This document shows, in pieces, positions 43,140 through 54,600 of a stretch of DNA of 64,000 nt. Under the pieces are notes generated by a model, which worked only from the letters and a program-made list of their open reading frames with translations, was not told the origin of the DNA and did not search any database. Source of the DNA: Riptortus pedestris (taxonomy: Eukaryota > Arthropoda > Insecta > Hemiptera > Alydidae). Where the stretch lies: contig CM032229.1 of assembly GCA_019009955.1 (NCBI GenBank), positions 195,889,501-195,953,500 of the forward strand, given 5' to 3'. Positions within the stretch are counted from its first letter, which is position 1. Each line of letters opens with the position of its first letter. The translations under genes were made by a program, and so were the position numbers.

Positions 43140-43735
43140 ATCACATGTCCTGTCCATTTCCATTTCCTTAGAAAGAAGCATTTAGCAATGTCTTCCAGGT
43201 CAGTCCTTATTCTTATCCAGCCCTTCGTTCTGTGTTCTTTTTTACTAATGCTGAGCATGTATCGTTCCATACTTCGTTGTGTTGTTCGCATCTTTTCTAT
43301 AACTTTTTTTGTCAGTCTCCAGGTTTCGCACCCATATGTTAGTACTGGTAATACTGTGGAATTCCAAAGTTTCTTTTTTAGTTTAATGTCTGCCTTACTC
43401 TTGTAATGCATTCTATTTCTTAAGAAAGCCTTCCAGCCCAGGCTAACTCTTCGCAGGATTTCTTTCCACTGTCCCCTTGTACATTAGTTGTCCTAAGTAT
43501 ATAATATCTTCTGTACTTTTTATTATTTGTCCTCGGATCTCTAGTCTATCTAACGTATTGACACTCAAAAGCTGACATTTTTTCATGTTAATTTTTAGCC
43601 CAATACTCATACCCTTCGCTTCTATTTCATTGAACATTTCTTTTACTTCTTCCAAAGATGATGCAATAAGGACTTGATCATCGGCAAATTCTAAATGGCT
43701 TAACCATTCTCCATCAATTCTAATCAATTCTAGCT
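42983..43735 (-). pseudogene. RTE-like non-LTR reverse transcriptase, C-terminal part
   Basis: Frame 43727-43443 has WLSHLEFADDQVLIASSLEE (FADD active site), then KINMKKCQLLS and YLGQLM. Frame 43411-42983 has NSTVLPVLTYGCETWRLTKK, RTTQRSMERYML, SKKEHRTKGWIR and FFLRKWKWTGHVIRRHEDSC, the end typical of RTE-type and related endonuclease-reverse transcriptases. A frame break lies between (43411-43443). At the end the sequence merges into the 145-bp satellite. The endonuclease and RT fingers upstream of 43735 are missing. Confidence 0.85.
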
Positions 43736-44340
43736 TCTAATCAATTTTAGTTATGAAGAATAAATAAAAATGTGTTCCTAATCTATCCCTCTACACTTTT
43801 TGACTCGACGTTTTGGAATAATTGTAATAATTTATCTACCTGATGGAATTAAATAATACTGTTACCCTAAAAATAATTTCATTTATATTCAAAAAGATAT
43901 GTGAGGGGAAGTGATCGTAGCCATCACTGCAACCTAAGTAATACTTTAAACAATCATATCGAGTTAATTGTTATGATAGTAAATATTTGTTTCAATAACA
44001 TGAAGATATCGGAAATGAGATAATATATTACCAAAATCAAAGAGTTTGATTCCCTACTACTTCCGCTATCACTCCTTGTGTCAATTCAGCATGATTTTGT
44101 TTAAAAAATACATTATACAAATTAAATAATGGAAATGCTCTTATAGTTTAAATTTCTATTGGAAATTAATAAAAAAGTTATTTTCTAAGGAAAATAAATA
44201 AATGAGGAGAAGGGGGGGGGGATTTATAATCTCACTAATCCGAATCGTACTTAGAACTAAATAATCGAAATAGATAAGAAAAAAACATAACATTATTTGT
44301 CATAATATGCCTATATTAAAAACACTTAAATAAGTACTAA
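43736..44340. other. Unassigned AT-rich sequence
   Basis: There is a small direct repeat (TCTAATCAATTCTAGC and CTTCTAATCAATTTTAG) at 43720-43750, at the break of the RTE-like element. Otherwise nothing is recognised. Confidence 0.5.
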
Positions 44341-45333
44341 TAAAATCGTCGACTACCACTATAGATTCAGCGTATATCCCGTATTTACTTCATTTTACCA
44401 CAAAAGTGAATGAAACAAAAATTGCTCTAAATAACAAAGTAAACGACATTTGTTACGTGCACGTTTTCCGAAAAACAAATAGAAAATGAAATATCGCAAA
44501 TTTTTACTTCAGGCCTCCCTTATAACTCCCACTCCCGTTCGAACCAATAAAATGTAATATAGCTTATAATAATAGAAGAATTAATGCTAATTCACATACC
44601 AAGTTTTGTTAAGTTCGGTTCAATCGTTAGTGCCCTACAAAATTGTTGGCTCCCGCTTAGTTTTTAATGTTTATCTATCGTTATACTTTGTTATACAGTT
44701 AAAGTGAATATAATAAACGTTGCTTTAAATGACAAAAGAAAACAACTTTTGTCATGTGCGTATTTGCATAAAAACCAGTAGAAAACGAAATACCGCTATT
44801 TTTAATTTCAGGCCTCCCTTACAACTCCTGCTCGTCCCTAGAAATGTTTGTATGGCTTATGATAATTAAGACGTCACTGCTAATACACATACCTAGTTTT
44901 ATTTAGATCAGTTGAGTCTTTTGTGCCAAATAATATTGTTGAATCCCGCATTTAAACTTCGGAATACGATGAAAGTGTATATAAAAAAAGTTACTCTAAA
45001 TAAAAAAATAAACAACTTTTGTTATGTTCATATTTGCCGAAAAACCAATAGGAAACGAAATATCGCTATTTTTAATTTATGGCTTCTCTTATAAACCCCA
45101 CTCCTATTCGTTTCAGAGGATATTAATCTAGCCTAAAGTCTAAGTTGGGTTAATAGTAATATACATACCAAGTTTCATAAAATTTGGTTCAGCCGATTAT
45201 GCGTGAAAAGGTAACAAACAAACAAACAAAAAAACACCACAGAAACAAAATGCAGTTATGGTGTCTATGACATGTGAAATGAAAAGTTATCGTGATATTT
45301 CGCGAAAAAAATCAATGTACAGACAGAGGTTAC

Positions 45334-45340
<7 letters not shown>
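44341..45340 (-). mobile_element. Non-autonomous Helitron (copy g), 3' side missing
   Basis: In reverse, its 5' block lies next to (TA)n at the right (AACCTCTGTCTGTACATTGA in element sense). It holds three repeats of the module with ACAACTTTTGTTATGT, CCAATAGGAAACGAAATATC and a C/T-rich end, as in copies a and d. No hairpin or CTAG end is visible on the left. Confidence 0.7.

Positions 45341-45387
<47 letters not shown>
45341..45387. repeat. (TA)n microsatellite
   Basis: About 23 TA units joining Helitron g and a family X copy. Confidence 0.95.
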
Positions 45388-45391
<4 letters not shown>

Positions 45392-46092
45392 CTACATACT
45401 GGTAACACAACACCATCGTGAATAAATACAAACGGAAATAATAAATGTTTCATCCAATTTCATTAACCTGCCGATAGGAAGCGTTAGAAACGTAAACAAA
45501 CGGGTCTACCCTCCTCACACCGGAAAGAAAAACAATTACTGAAATATATCAGAATATAACATATTAATTTTATTGAGAACTATTTACTATATCTTGTACA
45601 GTAATTAATGAGTCAGAATAATTGCTATCTCGATCAATCAAATTTTAGTAATCCAAAACCTTAAGACGGGGGGTTTGGTCATTAGGACATATTTGCATTT
45701 ATCTCGTATAATAAAGGTCACTTGAATACAATTTTTTGTATTTAATCTTCGAATAATGTGGTGTATTATGTAGCAGAGTATTATTTATGTAACATGAGTA
45801 GAAGTGGCGGTTTGCTGATGGCTGAAACTGAAAAATGCAAATATCTCGGTTAATATTCAAGATAGTGAATAAATGTATATAACAATTATAGTACATATAA
45901 TTTGCAATAAGTTTGCTTCTGTACAATTTGTCGATCCGACGTATCTTAACGGAGATATTTCGGATTTTTGAAAATCCTCCCCTCAACCCCCCCCTCCATT
46001 TCGCCCGATTTCAGCCGTTGAACTTGATCTTTCTTTTTACATAAAACGACTAAATATCGAGTTTGGTAACGATCAAACAAAAATTGCATTCT
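45388..46092 (-). mobile_element. Family X dispersed repeat, longest copy
   Basis: About 700 bp with the ordered blocks shared by the other copies: AAATCTACATACTGGTAACA, ACTGAAATATATCAGAATAT, AATATCTCGGTTAATATTC... as in 18840, a GGAGATATTTCGG plus C-rich segment, and ATATCGAGTTTGGTAACGAT. Non-coding. Outer ends lost. Confidence 0.65.
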
Positions 46093-46330
46093 GATTCTGT
46101 CTGTTCTGACATACTGTCTACTATGTTACAATTGTTGTTGTTATTTGTTATCATAATTCTTGTTATATATATATACGAGTATATCTGTGCTAATCATGAT
46201 ATGGGTGTTATACATATTGTGGTGTGATGAGGGTGCCATGGTGTTATGTATGTGAATATGTTTATGAGTATGGTGTGATTGTGAATAATGTATAGTATTG
46301 AGTTGTGTTTTTAGTATTATGTTACAGTAT
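46093..46330. other. Unassigned TG/AT-rich stretch
   Basis: Rich in TGTG, TATG and ATGTG on the plus strand with no motif I can name. Confidence 0.5.
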
Positions 46331-47263
46331 ATGGTTCTAAGTTTTTCAATGTCTGTTTTTCTGTTACATGTGTTTTTGTGGACAAAAGACCCAACCGAAA
46401 TAAATAAAACTCGGTATATGTATTAGCACTAACGCTTTCATTATAACAAGCCATACCAACATTTCTAGGGACAGGCAGGAGTGGGGGTTGTAAGGGATGC
46501 CTGAATTTAAAAATAGCAGTATTTCGTTTTTCGGCAAATATGAACATAACAAAAGTTGTTTATTTTGTTACTTAGAGTAACTTTTGTCATATTCATTTTT
46601 GTCTTTTAACAATGTATAAACGAGATATAAATTATAAACTAAAGCGGGAGTCAACTATTTTATTGGGCGCTAACGATTGAACCGAACTTAAAAAAACTTG
46701 GTATGTCAATTAGCATTAATTCTTCCATGATTATTAGCTATATTAAATTTTTTTGGTTAGAGCGGGAATGGGGGCTATATGGGAGTCCTTAAATAAAAAT
46801 TCGCGATATTTCATTGTCTATTTGTTTTTCGACAAACATGCACATAGCAAAAGTTGTTTACTTTCTTATTTAGATTAACTTTTGTTTTATACATTTCTCC
46901 AGGAACAATGTGTGGAGCAAGTAATTTGCGTAGAAATATTGATATGCTCAACAATTCATTCCAATTTGAACTATGAGGTACCTGACCTGGAAAAATTAAT
47001 TCAAATCTACGTTAATATTTTGTCCTTAATAACTGAAATTTACTCATAATGCACAGGAGACGGGAAATATGACAATATGGGGGACAGTGAAGTCTTTCAC
47101 AAAAAATTAATTTTATTATTAACAAAAGCCAACAACGGGTATAAACCCTGAACACTGGGACGGGTAAATGTCAAAATATTGTGCAAAGTAAAGCTTTGCT
47201 AAAAAAATACCATCACCATTCAGTCTCAAATCAATTCCCGGGCGAAGCCGGGTATCTGAGCTA

Positions 47264-47264
<1 letters not shown>
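46331..47264 (+). mobile_element. Non-autonomous Helitron (copy h), clear 3' end
   Basis: The 3' end is the best in the window: hairpin CCCGGGCGAAGCCGGG (47237-47252; 5-bp stem, 6-nt loop), then TATCTGAGCTAG and (TA)n. The interior has the AACATAACAAAAGTTGTTTA module and ACGGGTATAAACCCTGAACA near the 3' side, as in copies b and d. The 5' side is missing. Confidence 0.8.

Positions 47265-47325
<61 letters not shown>
47265..47325. repeat. (TA)n microsatellite
   Basis: About 27 TA units after the Helitron 3' end. Confidence 0.95.
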
Positions 47326-47328
<3 letters not shown>

Positions 47329-47456
47329 CAGTTTTGAACGGACCTCATTTTCGTCCTCTACTAGGTATGATAGATGGAGATTTGAAGAAAAATTTCGAAA
47401 ATTCCGTCATGAGTACAACCTCAATTGCTGATTTCCCTTAGGGGAAATCTGCTAAA
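47326..47456 (-). mobile_element. Family X dispersed repeat, palindromic end
   Basis: Runs GACCTCATTTTCGTCCTCTA to GGGAAATCTGCTAAAA, the reverse of 31896-32027. It ends right at the start of the non-LTR element. Confidence 0.7.
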
Positions 47457-48440
47457 AGTCTACTGGAACAAGGCTTACTAATTCTTTTTCACCTATTGAA
47501 TAGAGTTAACATTAAGGTAGCTTCCCCCTCACCTGGAATGAAGCTATACTTATAGCAGTTCTAAAACCTGGGAAAAGCAAGAAACTAGCAACAAGCTACC
47601 GACCGATTTCATTGACAAATATGTTTGCAAGGTCACAGAGAAGATCATTAACAAAAGACTTTTAACGTTCTTAGATGATAAAAAATTATCACCTTTCCAA
47701 TGTACTTTTAGACCACGCACCATATGGATGGAAAGCAAAATACTTAATGCCTTAACCTTGGAAACAATATCCCTCGATCTGGAGAAAGCCTATGACTCTG
47801 TATGGAGAAGGCTCATTCTCTCTCAGTTGATCGAATGGGGTGTCCAGGGAAACATTATAAGGTTCCTGGATAACTATTGGTCTGACCGATTTTTCAGAGT
47901 GAGGGTAGGTATTGCTTTATCTGAAGTATTTCTTCAGGAGAATGGAGTGCCTCAGGGAGGTGTGCTGAGTACAACCTTGTTCAATATAGCTGTAAATTAA
48001 GTCATAAAGTATATCCCCAAAGAAGTATCTTGTTGCAAAAAGTGGACGTTAATAAATAATAATAAATAATAATAATAAGAAGAAGTATCTTACTGCCTGT
48101 ATGCTGATGACCTTATCTTATACATCATTTACACTTCAACACACTCACAAAATATCACACAGAATGCACTCAATCAACTTCAAAAATTGTGTAATTTTAC
48201 TGGTTTTAATATATCGAGTGAAAAAGCCAAATACATCACATTCTCTCGTAAAATAAGTTTTGAATGCCCACAACTAACTCTCAATAACACTATTATAAAT
48301 AAGACAGACGAACTGACATTTTTAGGACTTTCATTTGAGAGAAAAGCTTGGACTTATTAAGGGTACTTAGCAGTTCTGCATGGGGAGCTGACTCTTTTTG
48401 TTATAGTCACCTATTAGTTTTGGACTCTATCTTTTGTTTG
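47457..48440 (+). pseudogene. I/Jockey-like reverse transcriptase, broken
   Basis: The first part reads FPLTWNEAILIAVLKPGKSK and SYRPISLTNMF, the start of non-LTR RT. It continues (with frame changes) KIINKRLLTFLDDKKLSPFQ. Frame 47728-48000 has ISLDLEKAYDSVWRRLILSQ (first catalytic Asp) and NGVPQGGVLSTTLFNIAVN. After a stop and a small insertion comes CLYADDLILYI (the YADD active site, near 48105), then SEKAKYITFSRKI and LTFLGLSF. The last piece is LLRVLSSSAWGADSF (48355-48400). Nothing downstream of it is recognisable. It may belong to the same family as the fragments at 28139 and 30683, but that is not proven. Confidence 0.85.
48032..48080 (+). mobile_element. 49-bp insertion with an 11-bp target duplication
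   Basis: AGAAGTATCTT occurs at 48021-48031 and again at 48081-48091. Between them is a 49-bp insert that ends in AATAATAATAATAAGA. The insert sits in RT coding just before the YADD motif, and the coding resumes after it. Size, (TAA)-type tail and duplication fit a strongly 5'-truncated non-LTR retrotransposon copy. Confidence 0.75.
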
Positions 48441-48539
48441 TTCCTTTATTCTATTCGATTTTTGTTTATTGTTCGATTTCTGATTTCCGTTTATGTTTTT
48501 TGTTTCATTTCTGTTTTCCGTTCCATGTCTATTCTTGGT

Positions 48540-48760
48540 TTTACTTATTGTTTTTGTGTTCCATTTCTGTTTTTGTGTTCCATTTTTGTTTTTGTGTTCC
48601 ATTTCTGTTTTTGTGTTCCATTTCTGTTTTTGTGTTCCATTTCTGTTTTTGTGTTCCATTTCTGTTTTTGTGTCCCATTTCTGTTTTTGTGTCCCATTTC
48701 TGTTCTTGTGTTCCATTTCTGTTTTTGTGTTCCATTTTTGTTTTTTATTTTCCATTTTGT
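48540..48760. repeat. 19-bp minisatellite, about 11 copies
   Basis: The unit contains CCATTTCTGTTTTTGTGTT; 19-bp spacing checked at 48601 and 48620. A looser TTCTGTTTT-rich region spreads to 48980. Frames on both strands stay open because three units make 57 bp without stops, so open frames here are not genes. Confidence 0.93.
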
Positions 48761-49060
48761 TATTAGGTTAGATTTCTGTTTTTCGTTTCAGTTCTCTTTT
48801 CTGTTCGAATTTCGTTTTTTATTTCAATTTTGTTTTGCATTTCTGTTATCGATTTCCATCTCTGTATTATGTTACATTTTTGTTGTTCGTGTTCAATTTC
48901 TATTTTGTGTTGCATTTGTTGACTTAAGTGTTGCATTTTTGTTATGTTGCATTATTTTTGTTTAAATTAATTTTGTTTCGTTTTTTTTATTTTTAATTGT
49001 ATGCCCTTTTTTCCCCGAGCAGCATCGCCACAGTTAGGACGTTCCATATAAATAAATAAA
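48761..49060. other. T-rich sequence ending in a (TAAA)n tail
   Basis: Loose TTCTGTTTT repeats, then GCATCGCCACAGTTAGGACG and TTCCATATAAATAAATAAATA at 49055. The end looks like the 3' tail of a non-LTR element. It lies 65 bp upstream of the ferlin exon. Confidence 0.5.
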
Positions 49061-49124
49061 TACAAATGAGTGGGATCCATAAATACATGATAGCTTATCA
49101 ACTTTATTGTTTGATTTTTTTCAG

Positions 49125-49313
49125 AAATTCGAGTGGGAAGTGCGGGGGAAGCTGGACAGCGGCGAGCAGCTCAAGATCCAGCTGTACACGCACAGTAGAT
49201 ACCTTAGCGACCGACTTCTCGGTTCCTACTGCATCATCTTGCAGACGCTGGTTCACGAGAAGAAACTGTCCATCACAGACACACTCTTAGACAACAACAA
49301 TCGCCCGCTTCCG
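49125..49313 (+). CDS. Exon of a ferlin-family gene (otoferlin-like C2A domain)
   Basis: An exon of 189 bp (63 codons, phase 0) is bounded by TTGATTTTTTTCAG at 49111-49124 (polypyrimidine tract and acceptor) and a GTCAGT donor at 49314. It encodes FEWEVRGKLDSGEQLKIQLY, then a RLLGSYCIILQTLV block and ITDTLLDNNNRPLP. This follows the otoferlin C2A pattern of FxWxV, LxIQ, (R/K)LIG, LQxxV, then DTLxDxNN. Ferlins are large C2-domain membrane proteins for calcium-linked vesicle fusion. GC content is much higher than the surrounding DNA and the reading frame is intact, so this is probably real host coding. The exons before and after are not all visible. I cannot say which ferlin paralogue it is. 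Confidence 0.82.
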
Positions 49314-49459
49314 GTCAGTACATATACAGTAGCTTATCGTATATATCAACATATTGTAATAACAAAGTTTCTTACAGTCAAGGAGTTTCGATTAAAAATG
49401 GAAAACACATACACTGTATTTGCTTGCTGTTTGTATTTACGGCCCATTTACACCTTCGC

Positions 49460-51180
49460 CGAAGACGGATGACGTAGAAGGAGGAAGGAGAGGAGATTGG
49501 TGCGCGGGGCTGGCTGGGCGAGAGCCGAAGACGGGAGTTGAGATAGAAGACAGGCGGGAGATTGGTGCGCGGGGCTGGCTGCCGAAGACGGGTGATTGAG
49601 ATAGAAGGCAGGCGGGAGATTGGTGCGCGGGGCTGGCTGGGCGAGAGCCGAAGACGGGAGTTGAGATAGAAGGCAGGCGGGAGATTGGTGCGCGGGGCAG
49701 GCTGCAGAAGACGGGTGATTGAGATAGAATACAGGCGGGAGATTGGTGCGGGGGGCAGGCTGCAGAAGACGGGTGATTGAGATAGAAGGCAGGCGGGAGA
49801 TTGGTGCGCGGGGCTGGCTGCCGAAGACGGGTGATTGAGATAGAAGGCAGGCGGGAGATTGGTGCGCGGGGCTGGCTGCCGAAGACGGGAGTTGAGATAG
49901 AAGACAGGCGGGAGATTGATGCGCGGGGCTGGCTGGGCGAGAGCCGAAGAGGGGTGTTGTGATAGAAGACAGTCGGGAGATTGATGCGCGGGGCTGGCTG
50001 CCGAAGACGGGTGATTGAGATAGAAGGCAGGCGGGAGATTGGTGCGCGGGGCTGGCTGGGCGAGAGCCGAAGACGGGAGATTGAGATAGAAGGCAGGCGG
50101 GAGATTGGTGCGCGGGGCTGGCTGCCGAAGACGGGTGATTGAGATAGAAGACAGGCGGGAGATTGGTGCGCGGGGCTGGCTGCCGAAGACGGGTGATTGA
50201 GATAGAAGACAGGCGGGAGATTGGTGCGCGGGGCTGGCTGCCGAAGACGGGAGATTGAGATAGAAGGCAGGCGGGAGATTGGTGCGCGGGGCTGGCTGGG
50301 CGAGAGCCGAAGACGGGTGATTGAGATAGAAGACAGGCGGGAGATTGGTGCGCGGGGCTGGCTGCAGAAGACGGGTGATTGAGATAGAAGGCAGGCGGGA
50401 GATTGGTGCGCGGGGCAGGCTGCAGAAGACGGGTGATTGAGATAGAAGACAGGCGGGAGATTGGTGCGCGGGGCAGGCTGCAGAAGACGGGTGATTGAGA
50501 TAGAAGGCAGGCGGGAGATTGGTGCGCGGGGCAGGCTGCAGAAGACGGGTGATTGAGATAGAAGGCAGGCGGGAGATTGGTGCGCGGGGCAGGCTGCAGA
50601 AGACGGGTGATTGAGATAGAAGGCAGGCGGGAGATTGGTGCGCGGGGCAGGCTGCAGAAGACGGGTGATTGAGATAGAAGACAGGCGGGAGATTGATGCG
50701 CGGGGCAGGCTGCAGAAGACGGGTGATTAAATAGAAGACAGGCGGGAGATCGGTGCGCGGGGCAGGCTGCCGAAGACGGGTGATTGAGATAGAAGGCAGG
50801 CGGGAGATGGGTGCGCGGGGCAGGCTGCAGAAGACGGGTGATTGAGATAGAAGGCAGGCGGGAGATCGGTGCGCGGGGCAGGCTGCAGAAGACGGGTGAT
50901 TGAGATAGAAGGCAGGCGGGAGATTGGTGCGCGGGGCAGGCTGCAGAAGACGGTTGATTGAGATAGAAGGCAGGCGGGAGATCGGTGCGCGGGGCAGGGT
51001 GCAGAAGACGGTTGATTGAGATAGAAGACAGGCGGGAGATTGGTGCGCGGGGCAGGCTGCAGAAGACGGGTGATTGAGATAGAAGACAGACTGTAGATTG
51101 GTGCGCGGGGCAGTCTGCAGAAGACGGGTGATTGAGATAGAAGACAGGCGGGAGATTGGTGCGCGGGGCAGGCTGAACGA
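49460..51180. repeat. 58-bp GC-rich minisatellite, about 29 copies
   Basis: The unit contains CGAAGACGGGTGATTGAGAT, AGAAGGCAGGCGGGAGATTG and GTGCGCGGGGCTGGCTG. Some units carry an extra GGGCGAGAGC (for example at 49506, 49640, 50057, 50300). The left half uses CTGGCTGCCG and the right half CAGGCTGCAG, showing two subtypes. Three units make 58 codons; all three minus-strand frames stay open for hundreds of codons, an effect of the repeat. The array starts about 150 bp after the ferlin exon, inside the intron. Confidence 0.95.
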
Positions 51181-51651
51181 GAGCCAAAGACAAGAAGCGA
51201 TCCCCGCGGACATTGTGAGCAGTAGACAGAAGGTGTCCGTCTCCAGCTGTAGTGAGGATTTGGCTGCCGATAATCGCTTAGGCCGATCACAATGTAATAC
51301 TGCTTGAAGAACAGCAGTTATTTCATCGTACAAGAGGTACCTAAGTGCAGTTATTGTGTATACACAATCAATTAAAAGTAAAGGCCTATTAATTGGAAGT
51401 ATTGTTTGACCATTTATTTAGTTATTATTTTTATAGTTGATTAGTGATTACAATTATAGTTGATTTATTGTAAATAAACTAATTTGTTTTTAGAATACTG
51501 GTTTCGTTGTTACCTTTGAGAACAAACAATGTGGCACCCTTAATATATTTATTTCCGCCTATTGATATGAGGCTAGTTAAAATTAACTAATAAACCCACA
51601 CCCTTCTCCACTGGGCTTGGCAGTCTTGTTACCCAGTCTGTGGGGTAACAA
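51181..51651. other. Unassigned sequence, possibly a solo LTR
   Basis: No gene. The stretch from TGTGAGCAGTAGACAG (about 51214) to ACAAACAATGTGGCACCC (51537) has LTR-like features: TG start, AATAAA near the end, and TGGCACCC after a possible CA end. No partner copy exists to confirm this. Confidence 0.35.
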
Positions 51652-54600
51652 CATACTCCTTACTGTTTTGGAATAATCACTCCTTACTGTTTTGGAATAA
51701 TCACTCCTTACTGTTTTGGAATAATCACTCCTTACTGTTTTGGAATAATCACTCCTTACTGTTTTGGAATAATCACTCCTTACTGTTTTGGAATAATCAC
51801 TCCTTACTGTTTTGGAATAATCACTCCTAACTGTTTTGGAATAATCACTCCTTACTGTTTTGGAATAATCACTCATTACTGTTTTGGAATAATCACTCAT
51901 TACTGTTTTGGAAGAATCACTCCTTACTGTTTTGGAATAATCACTCCTTACTGTTTTGGAATAATCACTCCTTACTGTTTTGGAATAATCACTCCTTACT
52001 GTTTTGGAATAATCACTCCTTACTGTTTTGGAATAATCACTCCTTACTGTTTTGGAATAATCACTCCTTACTGTTTTGGAATAATCACTCCTTACTGTTT
52101 TGGAATAATCACTCCTTACTGTTTTGGAATAATCACTCCTTACTGTTTTGGAATAATCACTCCTTACTGTTTTGGAATAATCACTCCTTACTGTTTTGGA
52201 ATAATCACTCCTTACTGCTTTGTTATAATCACCCCTTACTCTTTTGTTATAATCACCCCCTACTTTAATTTAATAATCACTCCTTACTGTTTTGGAATAA
52301 TCACTCCTTACTGTTTTGGAATAATCACTCCTTACTGTTTTGGAATAATCACTCCTTACTGTTTTGGAATAATCACTCCTTACTGTTTTGGAATAATCAC
52401 TCCTTACTGTTTTGGAATAATCACTCCTTACTGTTTTGGAATAATCACTCCTTACTGTTTTGGAATAATCACTCCTTACTGTTTTGGAATAATCACTCCT
52501 TACTGTTTTGGAATAATCACTCCTTACTGTTTTGGAATAATCACTCCTTACTGTTTTGGAATAATCACTCCTTACTGTTTTGGAATAATCACTCCTTACT
52601 GTTTTGGAATAATCACTCCTTACTGTTTTGGAATAATCACTCCTTACTGTTTTGGAATAATCACTCCTTACTGTTTTGGAATAATCACTCCTTACTGTTT
52701 TGGAATAATCACTCCTTACTGTTTTGGAATAATCACTCCTTACTGTTTTGGAATAATCACTCCTTACTGTTTTGGAATAATCACTCCTTACTGTTTTGGA
52801 ATAATCACTCCTTACTGTTTTGGAATAATCACTCCTTACTGTTTTGGAATAATCACTCCTTACTGTTTTGGAATAATCACACCTTACTGTTTTGGAATAA
52901 TCACTCCTTACTGTTTTGGAATAATCACTCCTTACTGTTTTGGAATAATCACTCCTTCCTGTTTTGGAATAATCACTCCTTACTGTTTTGGAATAATAAC
53001 TCCTTTCTGTTTTGGAATAATCACTCCTTACTGTTTTGGAATAATCACTCCTTACTGTTTTGGAATAATCACTCCTTACTGTTTTGGAATAATCACTCCT
53101 TACTGTTTTGGAATAACCTCTACCTATTATATTGGACTAGGAACCCAACTACTTTTTTATATTCATACTCCTTACTGTTTTGGAATAATCACTCCTTACT
53201 GTTTTGGAATAATCACTCCTTACTGTTTTGGAATAATCACTCCTTACTGTTTTGGAATAATCACTCCTTACTGTTTTGGAATAATCAATCCTTACTTTTT
53301 TGGAATAATCACTCCTTACTGTTTTGGAATAACCTCTTACTGTTTTGGAATAATCACTCCTTACTGTTTTGGAATAATCACTCCTTACTGTTTTGGAATA
53401 ATCACTCCTTACTGTTTGGGAATAATAACTCATTACTGTTTTGGAATAATCACTCCTTACTGTTTTGGAATAATCACTCCTTACTGTTTTGGAATAATCA
53501 CTCCTTACTGTTTTTGGAATAACCTCTACCTATTATATTGGACTAGGAACCCAACTACTTTTTTATATTCATACTCCTTACTGTTTTGGAATAATCACTC
53601 CTTACTGTTTTGGAATAATCACTCCTTACTGTTTTGGAATAATCACTCCTTACTGTTTTGGAATAATCACTCTTACTGTTTTGGAATAATCACTCCTTAC
53701 TGTTTTGGAATAATCACTCCTTACTGTTTTGGAATAATCACTCCTTACTGTTTTGGAATAATCACTCCTTACTGTTTAGGAATAATCACTCCTTACTGTT
53801 TTGGAATAATCACTCCTTGGTGTTTTGGAGTGTTCACTCCTTACTGTTTTGGAATAATCACTCCTTACTGTTTTGGAATAATCACTCCTTACTGTTTTGG
53901 AATAATCACTCCTTACTGTTTTGGAATAACCTCTACCTACTGTTTTGGACTAATCACTCCTTTTTTTAATTCATACTCCTTACTGTTTTGGAATAATCAC
54001 CCCTTACTGTTTTGGAATAATCACTCCTTACTGTTTTGGAATAATCACTCCTTACTGTTTTGGAATAATCACTCCTTACTGTTTTGGAATAATCACTCCT
54101 TACTGTTTTGGAATAATCACTCCTTACTGTTTTGGAATAATCACGCCTAAATGTTTTTGAAATAATCACTCCTTACTGTTTTGGAATAATCCCAACTTAC
54201 TGTTTTGGAATAATCACTCCTTACTGTTTTGGAATAATCACTCCTTACTGTTTTGGAATAATCACTCCTTACTGTTTTGGAATAATCATCACTCCTTACT
54301 GTTTTGGAATAATCACTCCTTACTGTTTTTGGAATAATCACTCCTTACTGTTTTGGAATAATCACTCCTTACTGTTTTGGAATAATCACTCCTTACTGTT
54401 TTGGAATAATCACTCCTTACTGTTTTGGAATAATCACTCCTTACTGTTTTTGGAATAACCTCTACCTATTATATTGGACTAGGAACCCAACTACTTTTTT
54501 ATATTCATACTCCTTACTGTTTTGGAATAATCACTCCTTACTGTTTTGGAATAATCACTCCTTACTGTTTTGGAATAATCACTCCTTACTGTTTTGGAAT

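Noticed and set aside
48348..48965. A membrane-like protein rich in F, L, V and C
   Set aside because: The frame covers the 19-bp T-rich repeat; open frames exist on both strands, and the first residues are only the end of the old reverse transcriptase.
49378..51333. A 651-codon repetitive protein gene on the minus strand
   Set aside because: Several frames are equally open and follow the 58-bp repeat period; the array varies by indels that shift frame without selection for one frame.
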